NCBI RefSeq assembly: GCF_021347895.1
Contig: NC_067121.1
Coordinates: 33,591,974 to 33,655,973, forward strand
Source: Acanthochromis polyacanthus
Taxonomy: Eukaryota; Chordata; Actinopteri; Pomacentridae
DNA: 64,000 nucleotides
Direction of reading: 5' to 3'
The notes below the pieces were generated by a model, which was not told the origin of the DNA, did not search any database, and saw only the letters and a list, made by a program, of their open reading frames with translations. Below are positions 1-11,114 of this stretch, one piece after another. The position numbers were made by a program, and so were the translations under genes. The stretch's first letter is position 1; each line of letters opens with the position of its first letter.

Positions 1-637
1 CCAGAGAAAGCAAAGGGGTGTACTACAAAGCAAAGATTGAGATAACCAGGATTTCTTTGCCTTAGCTGGCTTGACATAACCTGAAGTCCAGATCAGAGGC
101 AATAGATATCACAACAATGGTTATAAACTTTCTTCGTTAGCTCAGGCTTTCTTCACCAGGCCCTGTACGCTCCAATAAAATGGATGCATTAATGCATTAA
201 CTATTCTTCTATAAAAAATGACTGATCGTATGCTGCCTGCTTCAGTCAAGAGGAACAGGTTGGCGATATGAACGTACAGCTCAGTAAGTTTGCAGATGTA
301 AGAGAATCTACATCACTAAAAGAGAATATGGTCAGGAAAAGAATTGGTGAAAGAGCAGCAAGTCACAGCAAATCTGAATCCCAAACTCTGAGCAGAACTT
401 CTCTGGAGTAGGTTAGCGGTGCAGCATCAGTTGCCATGGTGATGTAGCAGGTATAAAGAGATCCACCTTCATCTTACATCGTAGTACACCCCCTTAGGAA
501 AAGGAATGTGTCAGTAAAACTAGAATTTCTGCAACATTGTCCTTACAAGAGACGGCCAGTGTGAAACTGACAACACCAACCACAGTCTGTACAAATACAA
601 TATTCATGTCTAAAATGTCACATGGTACACTGTGGAA
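1..637 (-). other. 3' flank / probable 3' UTR of the zinc-finger gene
   Basis: No ORF or recognised repeat is seen. The part nearest 638 is probably 3' UTR of the zinc-finger gene. I see no clear AATAAA on the minus strand here, so the polyadenylation site is not placed. Confidence 0.4.
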
Positions 638-2028
638 TCAGAGAGTCTCGGTTTGGACCATGTTGTGCGTTTTTAAATGTCTCTTCAGGTGGTTGAGGCA
701 GGTGTAAGCCTTTGCACACATCTGACAGGCGTAGGGTCGAACCCCTGTGTGGTTCATGGTGTGTTTTTTCAGTTCACTGCCCCGTGAAAAGCCTTTCCCA
801 CATTCAGGGCACACGTAAGGTCGTTCCCCGGTGTGAACACGCATGTGAAGTGTCAGTTTGCTTGCCATGGTGAACCCCCTTCCACACATGGAGCATTTGT
901 AAGGTTTCTCCCCGGTGTGGGTCCGTCGGTGTATCTGCAGCTCGCCGGCGGAGATGAACGCCTTTCCACAGTCGGAGCACAAATATGGCTTCTCTCCCGT
1001 ATGAGTTCTTATGTGTATGTTCAGATTCCCCGACACGGAGAAACGTTTCCCGCAGTATGTGCACTGAAACGGCCTCTCGCCCGTGTGGCTGCGCATGTGG
1101 AGGTTCAGGTCGTGTTTGTTCTTGAAAGCTTTGCCACAACGTACACAAATCTGGGTTTTCTGCTGCCTGTGGCGAAGCTCGTGAGCCGTCAGAGATCCGA
1201 CGGTGGCAAAAAACTTCCCGCACTGCTTGCATTGGTTGGACAGCTCCAGAGGATGAATCTTCTGATGGGTCCTGAGCTCGCTCATACTGGGGTAAACCTC
1301 CCCACACTGTCTGCATGTGAAAACACGGATCTGGCTGTGAGTTTGTTCATGTTTCCCCAGTAGGTACATCTTTTTAAAGCTTTTCCCACACTGAGAACAG
1401 TCAAACCTTTGGATAATTTGAACACACTGGTGTCTAAATTTGTCCTGCATACACTGAAAGCTTTTCCCACATTTGATGCAGATGTAAGCGGCTTTTGTGC
1501 ACTGTGTCCGCCTGTGGGATGACAGATCGGAGGTCCTTCTGAAGGCTTTCCCACACTGAGAGCACTTGTAAGGGTTTTCTCCGGTGTGCAGCCGCTGATG
1601 CTCCAGGAGTTCGTAGCGGTAAATGTAGCACTTCCCACACTGACTGCATTTGTGTGCGACTCTCTGCCGAGGGGGTCCAATCATAGCACCGGGAGTTGCG
1701 GGAGTCTCTGCAGATGTAGAGGGAGTCTGGGAGGTGGCTGTATCTCCTTCATCATACTCCTCCACGATGTGAACATCAGGAATACAGTCAGTGTGTTTTC
1801 CTTCTGCTGTCTGTTCTCCGTCGCTGCTGTTCAGAACGTCTGACTCCTCAGATGGCCATCTTGTCTCCTGTATGTCTGAATCTCCGCCATGTCGGAGAGC
1901 AGGCATCCCTGATTCTCTTTGGTTGTCAGATGTTTGTGTGTTAGATTGGACTTCTTTGGCACAGGTCTCAGTAGGTGAGGAAAGGAGGGATAAAGATGAG
2001 AAAAGTCGCTGCTCTGAGGGAGATGGTG
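638..2028 (-). CDS. Zinc-finger gene exon 7: acidic linker and twelve C2H2 fingers
   Basis: 1391 bases from acceptor AACAG at 2029-2033 to the stop at 638-640. The ATG at 1906 inside this exon is an internal Met, because the exon opens in frame 41 codons upstream. The linker is rich in Ser, Glu and Asp (DVHIVEEYDEGD). Twelve fingers follow. Finger 1 is KCSQCGKCYIYRYELLEHQR; fingers 2 and 3 end in Cys instead of the last His. Fingers 4-6 have irregular linkers. Fingers 7-12 are joined mostly by TGEKPY/TGERPF linkers, the typical sequence-specific DNA-binding block. No KRAB, BTB or SCAN box is visible. Confidence 0.93.
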
Positions 2029-5000
2029 CTGTTTGGAAAGAGAAATTAAGACAGTGAGAAAATTACAGTACAATACAATACATTGGATGCCAAGACTGTA
2101 CTAAATGCAACATATGACAGAGAAAAGTGGAAAGGAATAGCCGTCAACGCGATTAAGCAAGACACCTACGAAGAAGAAGTGTTTGCCCCCTGGACTTTTG
2201 AATAAATGTATTGCTGCAGGTTCATCTATTTATGTAACCTGTGAGTTTTGGGGTTTTTATTTGTAAAGAATGCAGATGAACAGTTTTTGATTACATTTAT
2301 GATTGATGATATGTGTGAATATTTTAGGTTTCCAACTTTGTGTATGATATAAAAATTGTCATACATTAAAATGACGTCTGGTACTCAAGCCTTTCTTCAG
2401 CACATGTGGGATGTGATTAGTTGCAGACTTAGAGACATTCCCAATTCATGACGGTTTATTTTATTACAAACTATTTGTCCGATTTGGGTCTAGCACTTAA
2501 AAATGTTGCAAATAAATGTATTTTGCAAGTAAGTTTGTGGGAGTACGTCTGAAACTGTAATGTATCTGCAGCAATATTTTTTTTGCTTTTAAAATTCTGA
2601 TTAAATTTAAATATTCTCAGATTTGACAAGCTAAAACCCACAAATGTTTTTTTTAATCTATAAATCGCTAACTGTGATTGTTAAAGCAACAATTTACACA
2701 CAGAGATTTTTCTAATATCCCAAACAAACAGACTTACCGCTGGAATCCATTATGCTCATTTTTCCACGGCACACCCTGTGTCTGAGCAATACTTCCAGGT
2801 CATCTGCTTTGGTTACACACTGAATGCACTCTTCCAGCACAGAAGGCGCATCACTGATGCACACTGCAGCCTTATCACACAAAAATATTCATTTTAATGC
2901 ACTTGAACTAGGCCACACATTTCTGAAAGTGCACTGGAAAGAGCTACTTTTTGATTAAACATGTGCATCTCTACCTGCTTAAAGTCTGGGATAAGCAGCA
3001 GCTCTTCCAGTTTGGTGAAGAACTCACAAACCAGTGTTTCCAGTGCTGTATCAAAGTCTGGCCCGTACTCCACAGGAAACACATTCTATCAGGGGAAAAA
3101 ATAAAACCCAAAGAGTCTCATTATACCTCACTGTCTGATGATTAAACAAACACACTGCATCTTTTATATATATTTAAACTAACTGTGACACACCTTGAGG
3201 AACTGTTCTCTCTCTTTTGAGTCTTCCAGGAGTCTTTGAATGAGCCTGATGAAGTTGGCTTCAAGATCGTCATTTGCTGGATGAACCTGCTCAGTTAAAA
3301 ACACACATCTGAGCTCATTGTTTCATAACCAGTGAATAATTAGAGTCCATGTAAAGAACGTAACATCTCACAAACCTGTTTTGAGCTAGTCTGCAGCAGG
3401 CTGTCCAAGTGTGTTTTAACACCCTGTAGATCCTCCGACTGTTCAGAACTCAACATCTGTAACATCATCTGGAAAAGCCATTAAACACAGATGGCTCAGA
3501 CAACCAAAGAATCCCTCTTTGTCTCTTCTAGTACCACAGTGAGGACATGAAAAGAATAAATTCCAACTGCCAGCTGTACCTTATTCGTACTACTTTCTGC
3601 CTATATACTGAAAGGACTTCCATTTAAAACCAACTTCATGGATTTTTTTTGTTTTGAATCTACATTAAAATCCTGCTGATGGTTTATAAAGCACTGAATG
3701 GTTTAGGCCCGAAATATATAGCTGATCTGCTGTCACTTTATGAACCATCTCCACCTCTCAGGTCATCAGGTACTGGTCTCCTTTCAGTCCCTAGGCTTAC
3801 AACTAAACATGTTTAAGCAGCGTTTCCTCATTATGCTCCACATATCTGGAACAAACTCCCTCAAAGTTGTAGGTCTGCTCCAACTCGCACTTCTTTAAAA
3901 TCAAAGCTCAAGACTTTTCTGTTTGCTACTGCTTTCCTATTATAGCCGATCTTGTTTTAAATGCAAATTGTAATTTTATTTTTGAATACACTTCGAATAT
4001 TCCTTTTCTTTTCTGTGTTTTATTATATCTGTCATTTTAATTGTGCTCTTTTATGCTTGTCTGAATAGTTCCAATGCTTTTAATATTTTAACGTCAAGCA
4101 CATTGAGTTGCCCTCATGTATGAAATGTGATATACAAATAAAGTTGCCTTGCCAACATATTACACAATAAATGCTCCATCATCGTTATTTTAAGGGAACA
4201 CTTGCAGAAATTTCAGGTGATATTTGCTTTAAGTTATAGTCAGTCAAGAAACAGTCTAATATTCATATGCAACAAGGACATCCATGGGGTGGCATGGCTC
4301 AGTGGGCAGAGTGGCCATCTTGCAACTGGAGGGTTGCCGGTTCGATCCTCGGCCTGTCGTGATCATGTCAAGGTGTCCCTGAGCAAGACACCTAACCCCT
4401 AATTGCTCCTGATGGGTCGTGGTTAGTGCCTTGCATGGCAGCTTCCGCCATCTGTGTGTGAATGGGTGAATGTGATGTATCATGTAAAGCGCTTTGGGTA
4501 CCTTGCAGGTATAGTAAAGCGCTATATAAATACAGACCATTTACCATGGGCAGTCTGTGATGGTGTCACATATTGGAATTACATATAAGAACAACATCTT
4601 ATTTAGTTGTGACCTTAACAGCTGTATTAGTCAACCCAAGAGTAAATTTAAGATTACAAAAACAGTCAAGCAAATAGTTATGAGGTTTTGACATGACACA
4701 AGTGGGCGTTTTTAAAGATAATATCTGCTAAAAAAAACCAAATACACAGCACAGTATGTTGATATATGCTGCCTCTATGTGTCTTACCTTTGCTCTTAAG
4801 CCCAGTGACAGCAGTTTCATCTGCCCTCTTGTCAGGATGTCAGGAATGGCCTCAGCTACTAAACACACAAACTCCTCCACTTTTCCGTAATGCTTCACGT
4901 TTTTCTGGCGGACCACCTTCCACATCACGGCCGACATCACCCGCAAAGGTGGGACCAGGAGCCTCAGCGATGACAGGGGCAGAGGACCCTCTGCAATGTG

Positions 5001-6332
5001 TTCAACAACATACTGATCCAGTCACTGAAAGCTTTTTTTTCAAACACAAGATCTGTGAAGCATCCATAATAACATTTTTAAATCATAATTAGGAAGCTGG
5101 GGTGAGAAAACAACCAATAAAAACATCAAGGTGGGCGACTATATCCTGCTGAGAACCAAGGAAGTAAAGTATTTCCTGTGTTTTTGAAGCCAAAACAAAT
5201 GACAAAACAGCAACACATCAAAATCAAAATAGGCTGACAAGAAAATGAGAACATCAATCCATTTTGTAAAGAAGCTTTAACTGAATTAAACTGAACATAC
5301 ATTAAACTGTCAACAGTGTCCATTTTGTCTCAGCATAAAAACAAAGTTCCCTCATCCCACTCAATCACATGAGATATCACTGGAAAGGACAGGATGTCCT
5401 CTATGGAGCTCACCAGGATTCAGTGCAGTAGCTTAAATACATCAAAAGATACGGATCAAAAACAAACGTCCGCTACAGAGGACATAAATGAACGGGCCGG
5501 GTTTCAGGAGGATGTGTGGAAGGAGTTGACCATTTATCTGTTTGACTGATTTTCCAATCCAATATGAAGACATTTCTCCAGTTAAGTGCATTGTCATTTT
5601 TTATATTGATTCCTGACAAAATAAACTCCTTCTGTCTGTAATCTCTACACTCTGGGCTCCATAAAGGCCTTCCCAAAGCATCTCATTCATTACAGGTAAT
5701 CTGTAAAAGCCTACTGACATTAAAAGATAAATGTAGAAAAAATTTCTTTTAATCAAACATAAATAAACAGACATTTCAAGATAGTCTTGGATGTTAAGCT
5801 AATTAATGTTACTTTTGGCTTGTATGGCTGCTGTCTGGAAACAAAGCTCTTGAACAAGTCATATTCATCTGAAAAAAACAATCTCAATTTAAATCTCAGT
5901 TCAAATTTTAGACGACATTGTGTATGTAGATATATTTTTGTGACGTGATCATTTCCCCCACCTGTTGAAATCTATTTTTTCTCCTACGTATTTTAGGTAA
6001 ATGAAAAAGTGTCATTTCGGTCTCTTTAATATTTGCTTTCTTCAATAAGTAACCCTTTCATGTGTTATATGTAAAATAAGTGGAACTAGAGACGCACAAC
6101 AAAAACTTGTCATGGAGGTGCAAAACTCCATTCTTTAGTGTGTCATTTTCAAGAAACTGTGAAAATATAACACAAGCTGCTATTTACTTTCACCTCTTGC
6201 GTTGCAGTTACAAACAAGACTGGTGACAACTACCAAATTGATGAGTGAAAGCGAGGAAGTTAACGTTAGCAGGCAAGCTAACAGCATCTAAACAAACCGA
6301 CACAAGCCCAATAAAAATTAAACGTTACCCAT
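638..6332 (-). CDS. TIN2-like N-terminal domain fused to twelve C2H2 zinc fingers (7 exons)
   Basis: The model joins 6329-6332, 4788-4990, 3376-3468, 3194-3286, 2975-3085, 2738-2870 and 638-2028. Every junction is GT-AG and in phase, giving 2028 bases: 675 residues plus TGA/TAG-type stop at 638-640. Residues about 1-220 (exons 1-6) resemble the TIN2/TINF2 N-terminal TRFH-like fold: LRVMSAVMWKVV, the HYGKVEEF segment, LSLGLRAK, and later YGPDFDTALETL with LEELLLIP. TIN2 is the shelterin hub that binds TRF1, TRF2 and TPP1. Residues about 275-350 are acidic and Ser/Thr-rich, followed by twelve C2H2 fingers to the C-terminus. The likely product is a nuclear DNA-binding protein using the N-terminal domain for protein contacts; that role is inferred. 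I do not recognise an orthologue with a gene symbol. The gene lies downstream of, and in the same orientation as, the sodium channel gene. Confidence 0.85.
2738..2870 (-). CDS. Zinc-finger gene exon 6: linker between TIN2-like domain and fingers
   Basis: 133 bases, phase 0 to phase 1, acceptor GATAAG, donor GCG|GTAAGT. It encodes AAVCISDAPSVLEEC, then LEVLLRHRVCRGKMS and ends in Asp-Ser-Ser. No domain is recognised. Confidence 0.78.
2975..3085 (-). CDS. Zinc-finger gene exon 5: end of TIN2-like domain
   Basis: 111 bases, phase 0 to phase 0, acceptor TGATAG, donor CAG|GTAGAG. It encodes NVFPVEYGPDFDTALETLV, then CEFFTKLEELLLIPDFKQ. The YG-x5-ALE-x-L-x3-EF pattern is the second clear TIN2-like stretch. 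Confidence 0.85.
3194..3286 (-). CDS. Zinc-finger gene exon 4
   Basis: 93 bases, phase 0 to phase 0, acceptor GAGCAG, donor AAG|GTGTGT. It encodes VHPANDDLEANFIRLI followed by a charged helix ending EREQFLK. It continues the TIN2-like helical domain. Confidence 0.8.
3376..3468 (-). CDS. Zinc-finger gene exon 3
   Basis: 93 bases, phase 0 to phase 0, acceptor TTCCAG, donor CAG|GTTTGT. It encodes MMLQMLSSEQSEDLQG and continues as a predicted amphipathic helix ending LLQTSSKQ. It sits where TIN2 has the helix following its Gly-Leu-Lys-Ala-Lys segment. Confidence 0.8.
3664..4153 (+). mobile_element. 5'-truncated LINE (L2/CR1-type) 3' end
   Basis: The plus strand carries decayed codons for the C-terminus of a LINE reverse transcriptase ORF (pattern LMVYKALNGLGPKYIADLL, later a P-x-x-WNKLP-like segment). 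A non-coding tail ends in AAATAAAGTTGCCTTGCC, a familiar teleost LINE terminus. It lies in intron 2 of the zinc-finger gene and is broken by stops. Confidence 0.75.
4286..4543 (+). mobile_element. tRNA-derived SINE
   Basis: The head has a Pol III box A-like TGGCTCAGTGGG and box B GGTTCGATCC at tRNA spacing. The tail contains AAAGCGCTTTGGGTACC and AAAGCGCTATATAAATAC, common in teleost SINEs. It lies in intron 2 of the zinc-finger gene. The flanks share a CATGGG-like string that may be a short target duplication. Family not assigned. Confidence 0.75.
4788..4990 (-). CDS. Zinc-finger gene exon 2: first half of TIN2-like domain
   Basis: 203 bases, acceptor TTGCAG, donor AAG|GTAAGA, entering in phase 1 and leaving in phase 0. 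It encodes PPLRVMSAVMWKVVRQK followed by KHYGKVEEFVCLV and ends LSLGLRAK. This matches the helix pattern of the vertebrate TIN2 N-terminus (Leu-Arg-Val ... Trp-x-Val-Val, His-Phe/Tyr-x-x-Val-x-Glu-Phe, Met/Ser-x-Gly-Leu-x-Ala-Lys) as I remember it. Confidence 0.87.
6329..6332 (-). CDS. Zinc-finger gene, coding exon 1 (ATG G only)
   Basis: On the minus strand the ATG at 6332-6330 is followed by one G and then the donor GTAACG. The single G completes a Glu codon with AG, the first two bases of exon 2, giving MEGPLPLSSLRLL. The bases upstream (6333 to about 6470) would be 5' UTR and promoter. This start was chosen because it is the only nearby ATG with a correctly phased donor; a transcript is needed to prove it. 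Confidence 0.6.
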
Positions 6333-6470
6333 TTTATTCCCCCGAAGAGCTACAATAGTTGGTCGGACACTGAGGAATGTCTCCTAGTTAAAAATATCTT
6401 CCTCCTGTTGTGACGAGCTGTCAAAACAAACCCTCAATTCAATACCTAACTGTTAAAATGCACCTGAGGG
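6333..6470 (-). promoter_or_regulatory. Probable promoter / 5' UTR of the zinc-finger gene
   Basis: This stretch lies directly upstream of the inferred ATG at 6332. No TATA box is evident, as expected for a housekeeping-type zinc-finger gene. The assignment depends wholly on the exon 1 call and marks position only. Confidence 0.35.
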
Positions 6471-6566
6471 ACACTTCCTGGTTCTTCTTCTTCGTGGTTT
6501 ATATTTGAGTTGACGTAATTTTACCGCCACCTGCCGACCGCCTCCTGCAAAGACAGACAGACAGAC

Positions 6567-6680
<114 letters not shown>

Positions 6681-9600
6681 AGCTTACATATATACATACA
6701 AAAGCTTAACACAGTTCGGCCATTACATCTGAGTTTTTAGAAGTCACTTCGCTTGACAACCTCCCAGAAAGAATTTTACGATACCATTTCACCATGAACC
6801 AACAGCAATTTAGGCTCAAAATTTGTATATTTCTGCTGCTTACAAGTAAACCATTTCAAATGAACAGCCATCTCTAAGTTCACTAGGTTTTTGTTTGTTT
6901 TTTTGTTTTACTTTCTAGTGACTAAAATCTCAGCCATGACCACAATTCACCAAATGTTCTGCTGTATTCATGCACACACAGCATCTGAGGAACTGAAGAC
7001 TGAGTAAGATTTTTTATTATTATTATTATGTCACCACAACAATCCAAACCACTGGAGTTAGCACATTGTGTAGCTACTGTGGCTAACGTTCCTATTAGCC
7101 TTGAGTATATGTCCACAGGTCAGAGTTACTTGGAAAATATTAAGCCGTTAAGTCGTGCACACATTCACGTTTGTTCAGGCTGCCAGACCAAAGAACTGTT
7201 TGTCCCAGACACAGAGAGAGTCTTCTTCCTGAAAGGGGCGCAGTCAGCAGCAGCTCAGCTACATTTAAAACTACAGCAAAACACTGCAGCAGTCTATTTA
7301 AAAGAGGACTAAAATTAGGAGTTAAGTAGGAGTTAGGAGCCTAAAATTCAAAGACACTTTCTGGTAACATACGAGAATCACAACAGCTAATTTCCATTTA
7401 GGACTCCTGGCAATTTTTGACATGTAAAATTAGCAATATAGCTGAAGTTTTAGAAATATATTTCTGTTGCGATTATATGCAGAGATACTATCGTAAATAT
7501 CTGGGTGATTTTGTGTCAAACTGATACAAATGGGGGCTGCTCAGTGGAGTAGTGGTTAGCACTTTCGCCTTGCAGCAAGAAGATCCCTGGTTTGAATCCC
7601 GGGGTGGGTCTGGGATCTTTCTGCATGGAGTTTGCATGTTCTCCCTGAGCATGCGTGGGTTTTCTCCGGGCACTCCGGCTTCCTCCCACAGTCCAAAAAT
7701 ATGCTGAGGTTAATTGGTTACTCTAAATTGCCCGTAGGTGTGGATGCGAGTGTGATTGTTCGTCTGTATATGTAGCCCTGCGACAGACTGGCGACCTGTC
7801 CTGGGTGTCCCCTGCCTTCGCCCGAGTCAGCTGAGATAGGCTCCAGCACCCCCCGCGACCCTAATGAGGATAAAGCGGTGTATAGAGGATGGATGGATGG
7901 ATGATACAAATGGAATTTACAAGGAGCAAAAAAGTTACACAGAGATAGTAAATAAACCAACAAATAAGCCTCTAATTCTTGTAAAACGTGTTTTCTAAGT
8001 AAACTTACATATGATTATTACATTTTATTCCCCACTGTGTTCCCAGTTTGAGAACAACCTGGAACTCAGACACCATCAAAGTAAAGCTACTTTATCTTCA
8101 GGCTCATCTGTAGATTCATGGATCTCCTGGTGGTGGCAGTGAAGGATGTAAAACAGTGACGGCCGCATTTATCAGGAAGAGAGGATCTATGGGAGAAGTA
8201 ATTAGATAGTGCCTCATCAGGCCATCTGTACAGCGATAACCACAGTGCCCCAGTAAATCCCTTGTACCTAAAAAGGCTATTTCCTCCTCTGTTTTTTCTT
8301 CTGTTTTAGTTTTAGCCCTTTTAGTAAGGCCAAGCTCAGCTCTTACAGCTTTAACTTTGACATCATCAACAGTCAAGAAGCAGGTCAGGGCTAACAAGTT
8401 TCATCCATGGCTAAAAAAAGACTAAGTGTAATCTTGAATTTGAAGGTCAAGATTCTTAAGTCCAAGAGAAGATGAATGACAATAAAAATACTGATTTTAA
8501 ATGGTGCTTTGCTATCTTTATCAAAGTAATTTGCGATGTTAAAACACAGCAAATCTACGGAGGCCCAAAAATGAAGAAAAATCTGATGAAACCTCTCCTA
8601 AGAACTGAAAATTATAAGATCAGAATGTCAAATCTTGGAATACTTAAGCAGAAATATAAAGACAAAATCAACATTTTGGCTTTCTAGGTCCCTTTTAACG
8701 TAAAGCATTTAAAATAAATGTTTTATATTTGATGTAAACCGATCAAATCCTGGTATTAATGGAGGTTCTAGGAATGATAATCTCCCCTCATCTATTCACT
8801 TCCCTTTCTGTTTATAAGGACTTATGGCATCTTTCAGCGATCACTTTTGCTTTCCACTCACAACCAGGGCCAGAGTGGGACTCATTTTCAGCCCTGGACT
8901 TTCATGCCTCAGACCAACCCACTTTAGATCACGACCTATTACTATTAAAATCATGTTATTCTAGCTATGGATGTTCAGTCTACAATAGTGCACTGTTCTG
9001 TAAAGTCTTGTAATTCAGTGTTTTTTTTTCGAAAATATTTCCAATTCAGTGCAAGTAAGGGTTGCTTCACAATGAGGATATATTTCAACATGAGTGCACA
9101 TCTCCAACATTATTCTTTATAACAATATCTGAATCTATATTCTGTTCAAATAAGTGTTCAACAGTATCCAAACCTTAAAAATGAAATAAAAGAAGAAATA
9201 AAAATATTAAATTTAAAAAATAAAACACAAAATAAAAGGTGTTGCACTTTCTAATAACACTATCGTCTATTTTTCCTCTGCAAGGAAACAGTTCCATCAC
9301 AACTTAAATTTCACAAATATGAGAACATCAGTTAAAGGGCTAATCTCCAACACTATTCTTTAAGACATCACAGTGTCCTTTTATGTAATATCAAATATCA
9401 AGCAAATTAATGTTCACAGATATCTAATCCTCATGAATAAAGAATAATTATTGCCCTGTTGTCTGCAAGTTTGTTATTCACAGTATAACATAACTTTCTA
9501 ATGATGCCATTATGGTCCTTGTATATTTTGGCAATTGGATTTTCAGTTCTGAAATGGGAATTGAAAAACAAAAAACGAGTGGTTATTTGATTTTCGTTTT

Positions 9601-10190
9601 ACAATACAAATATTAAAATATAAATACAAGGTGTTTTTTCCTTTTCATGATCAAAAAGGATATACGAAATTTTAAAAATGCTTTGATTTTTATTTTATAT
9701 TTACAATAACAAGAAAATAAAATCAGTAAGAGACAGAAACGAAAAAAAGGTCAGTTTTTTTCATTTTCTAAGACCAGAAGTCGTCATCAGCAAGTGTGGA
9801 GCCAAACAGAGTATGATGCATAGACTATATAATTTTTATTCGTTAGTTTTCATGGTCATAATGAGAGATAAGGTGGCCGATCTTAAAATAAAACAATATT
9901 GAATATTTTTATAGAGTGTTAAAGTTTTGCAAAGCCAGGGGGCGGGGCTACTTGATTTACAGTTTGGTCTGGAATAATTGACAGGTCGTATGGAAGAGGC
10001 AGCCGAGACTCTGCTCTTGTTGTTTGGATTAATTCTGATTTAACAACTGTTTGTTTATTTATTTTGGAGCAGCAGAACCTTTTCCACAGACGATTTTCCG
10101 TTTCACCCACAGCGTGCTTTCGGACACCTGGGTCGGACTTGATGTTTGAAATACTGACCGACAGTTCAGATTTAAAGGGGAACTTCATTT
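6681..10190. other. Intergenic DNA without recognised genes
   Basis: Apart from the SINE copy at 7522-7913, I see only short, AT-rich, unrecognisable ORFs here. Examples are 7028-7312, 8116-8397 and 9919-10188, none with a domain or a plausible splice context. Confidence 0.5.
7522..7913 (+). mobile_element. tRNA-derived SINE-like element, copy A, with 12-bp target duplication
   Basis: The element runs 7534-7901 and is flanked by identical 12-bp copies of TGATACAAATGG (7522-7533 and 7902-7913). The head has box A TAGTGGTTAGC and a box B-like GGTTTGAATCC. The body contains GGAGTTTGCATGTTCTCCC and the tail is (GGAT)n. Related copies are at 12244-12434, 57139-57198 and 59870-60241. Confidence 0.9.
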
Positions 10191-10455
10191 TTTTTCAACC
10201 TGGGGTCTGTTTCCATATGTAATTTCATACATGTGAGTGATGGAGAAATGAATTTTCGACATAGCTCCAGTATTTAGCCAGGCAGGCTGCTTAGCAGCTC
10301 GGCTAGCGAAAAGTATGGGGCAGCTGGCCCCCCCGCGTCAAAGTCCGCCCTAACTTGCTTTTTGCCTCACACTGACCGGCTCAGATAGTCTAAATGAGTG
10401 TCCCACAACATACTAGAGATGAGAAGTGAACGAAAACCTCCACATTACCTGGCGA

Positions 10456-10633
10456 TCGCTCTTTGTTGTGGTCTGTATCCAAATCTCAGGACGCTAGAAA
10501 GCAAATCTTGTTCCGAAATCGCGCAAGAGCTTGAGCCAAAACACTGGTTTTGGTGCGAGCTATCGCACGATTTCAGAACGAGATTTGCTTTCTAGCATCC
10601 TGAGATTTGGATACAGACCACAACAAAGAGCGA
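10456..10633. repeat. 178-bp fold-back (inverted repeat)
   Basis: The left arm starts TCGCTCTTTGTTGTGGTCTG and the right arm ends with its reverse complement. Arms of roughly 80 bases pair almost perfectly, including the CTAGAAAGCAAATCT segment, and a short central loop separates them. It is probably a MITE or the core of one. No clear target duplication was found. Confidence 0.85.
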
Positions 10634-10712
10634 CCCGTTCACCTCTTAAAACCCCAAAACACACCACAGTAGCACCCTAAACTAAAACTCCCTGTTTTCC
10701 TTTCTGAACAGT

Positions 10713-11114
10713 TCAAAGGTCCCTCTCTATCTCCCCACACATCCACCAACCACTGGAACACATCTCCAAAGTTCTGCTGAAGCTCAGCTTCCCCTCAGAA
10801 GAAGTGCCGCCAGATGAAGGAGCCTTTTGAGAGGCAGCTGACATCGTGACTGGACTGTACTTTGGTCTGATCCAATCCAGCTTCAGCTCCAGAGACGGCA
10901 GGCGGGACGAGTCAATGGAGGCTGGGTGGACGAAGGAATGCAGCTGAGAACAATCCAGAAAACAACAGAGGAGGAGTGCAGCGGCCCAGGGCCAGAACAA
11001 ACAGAGTAGCATGGTATGTCTCTGAGAAAACATCATAGTATAGCCTTTGATATGAAAAAACGCCATCATATACATCGTATATTGTACAAATAACAAGTCA
11101 AAGGAAAGAGACAT
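10713..11114 (-). CDS. Unassigned 133-codon ORF (possible exon or chance ORF)
   Basis: Open on the minus strand. An internal Met begins a hydrophobic stretch (MLLCLFWPWAAALLLCCF) resembling a signal peptide, followed by Ser-rich sequence with a few Cys and Trp near the C-end. I recognise no family. It lies next to a fold-back repeat, so chance or a transposon remnant is at least as likely as a gene. Confidence 0.15.
   Translation of the reverse strand: MSLSFDLLFVQYTMYMMAFFHIKGYTMMFSQRHTMLLCLFWPWAAALLLCCFLDCSQLHSFVHPASIDSSRLPSLELKLDWIRPKYSPVTMSAASQKAPSSGGTSSEGKLSFSRTLEMCSSGWWMCGEIERDL

Noticed and set aside
804..1680. Several 70-176-codon ORFs overlapping the zinc-finger exon on both strands
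   Set aside because: They are other-frame readings of the C2H2 repeat; the Cys/His pattern is only in the 638-2028 frame.
4286..4370. Possible tRNA gene (box A and box B present)
   Set aside because: The acceptor stem and anticodon arm do not fold as a tRNA, and it continues into a SINE body. The same applies to the heads at 7534 and 59870.
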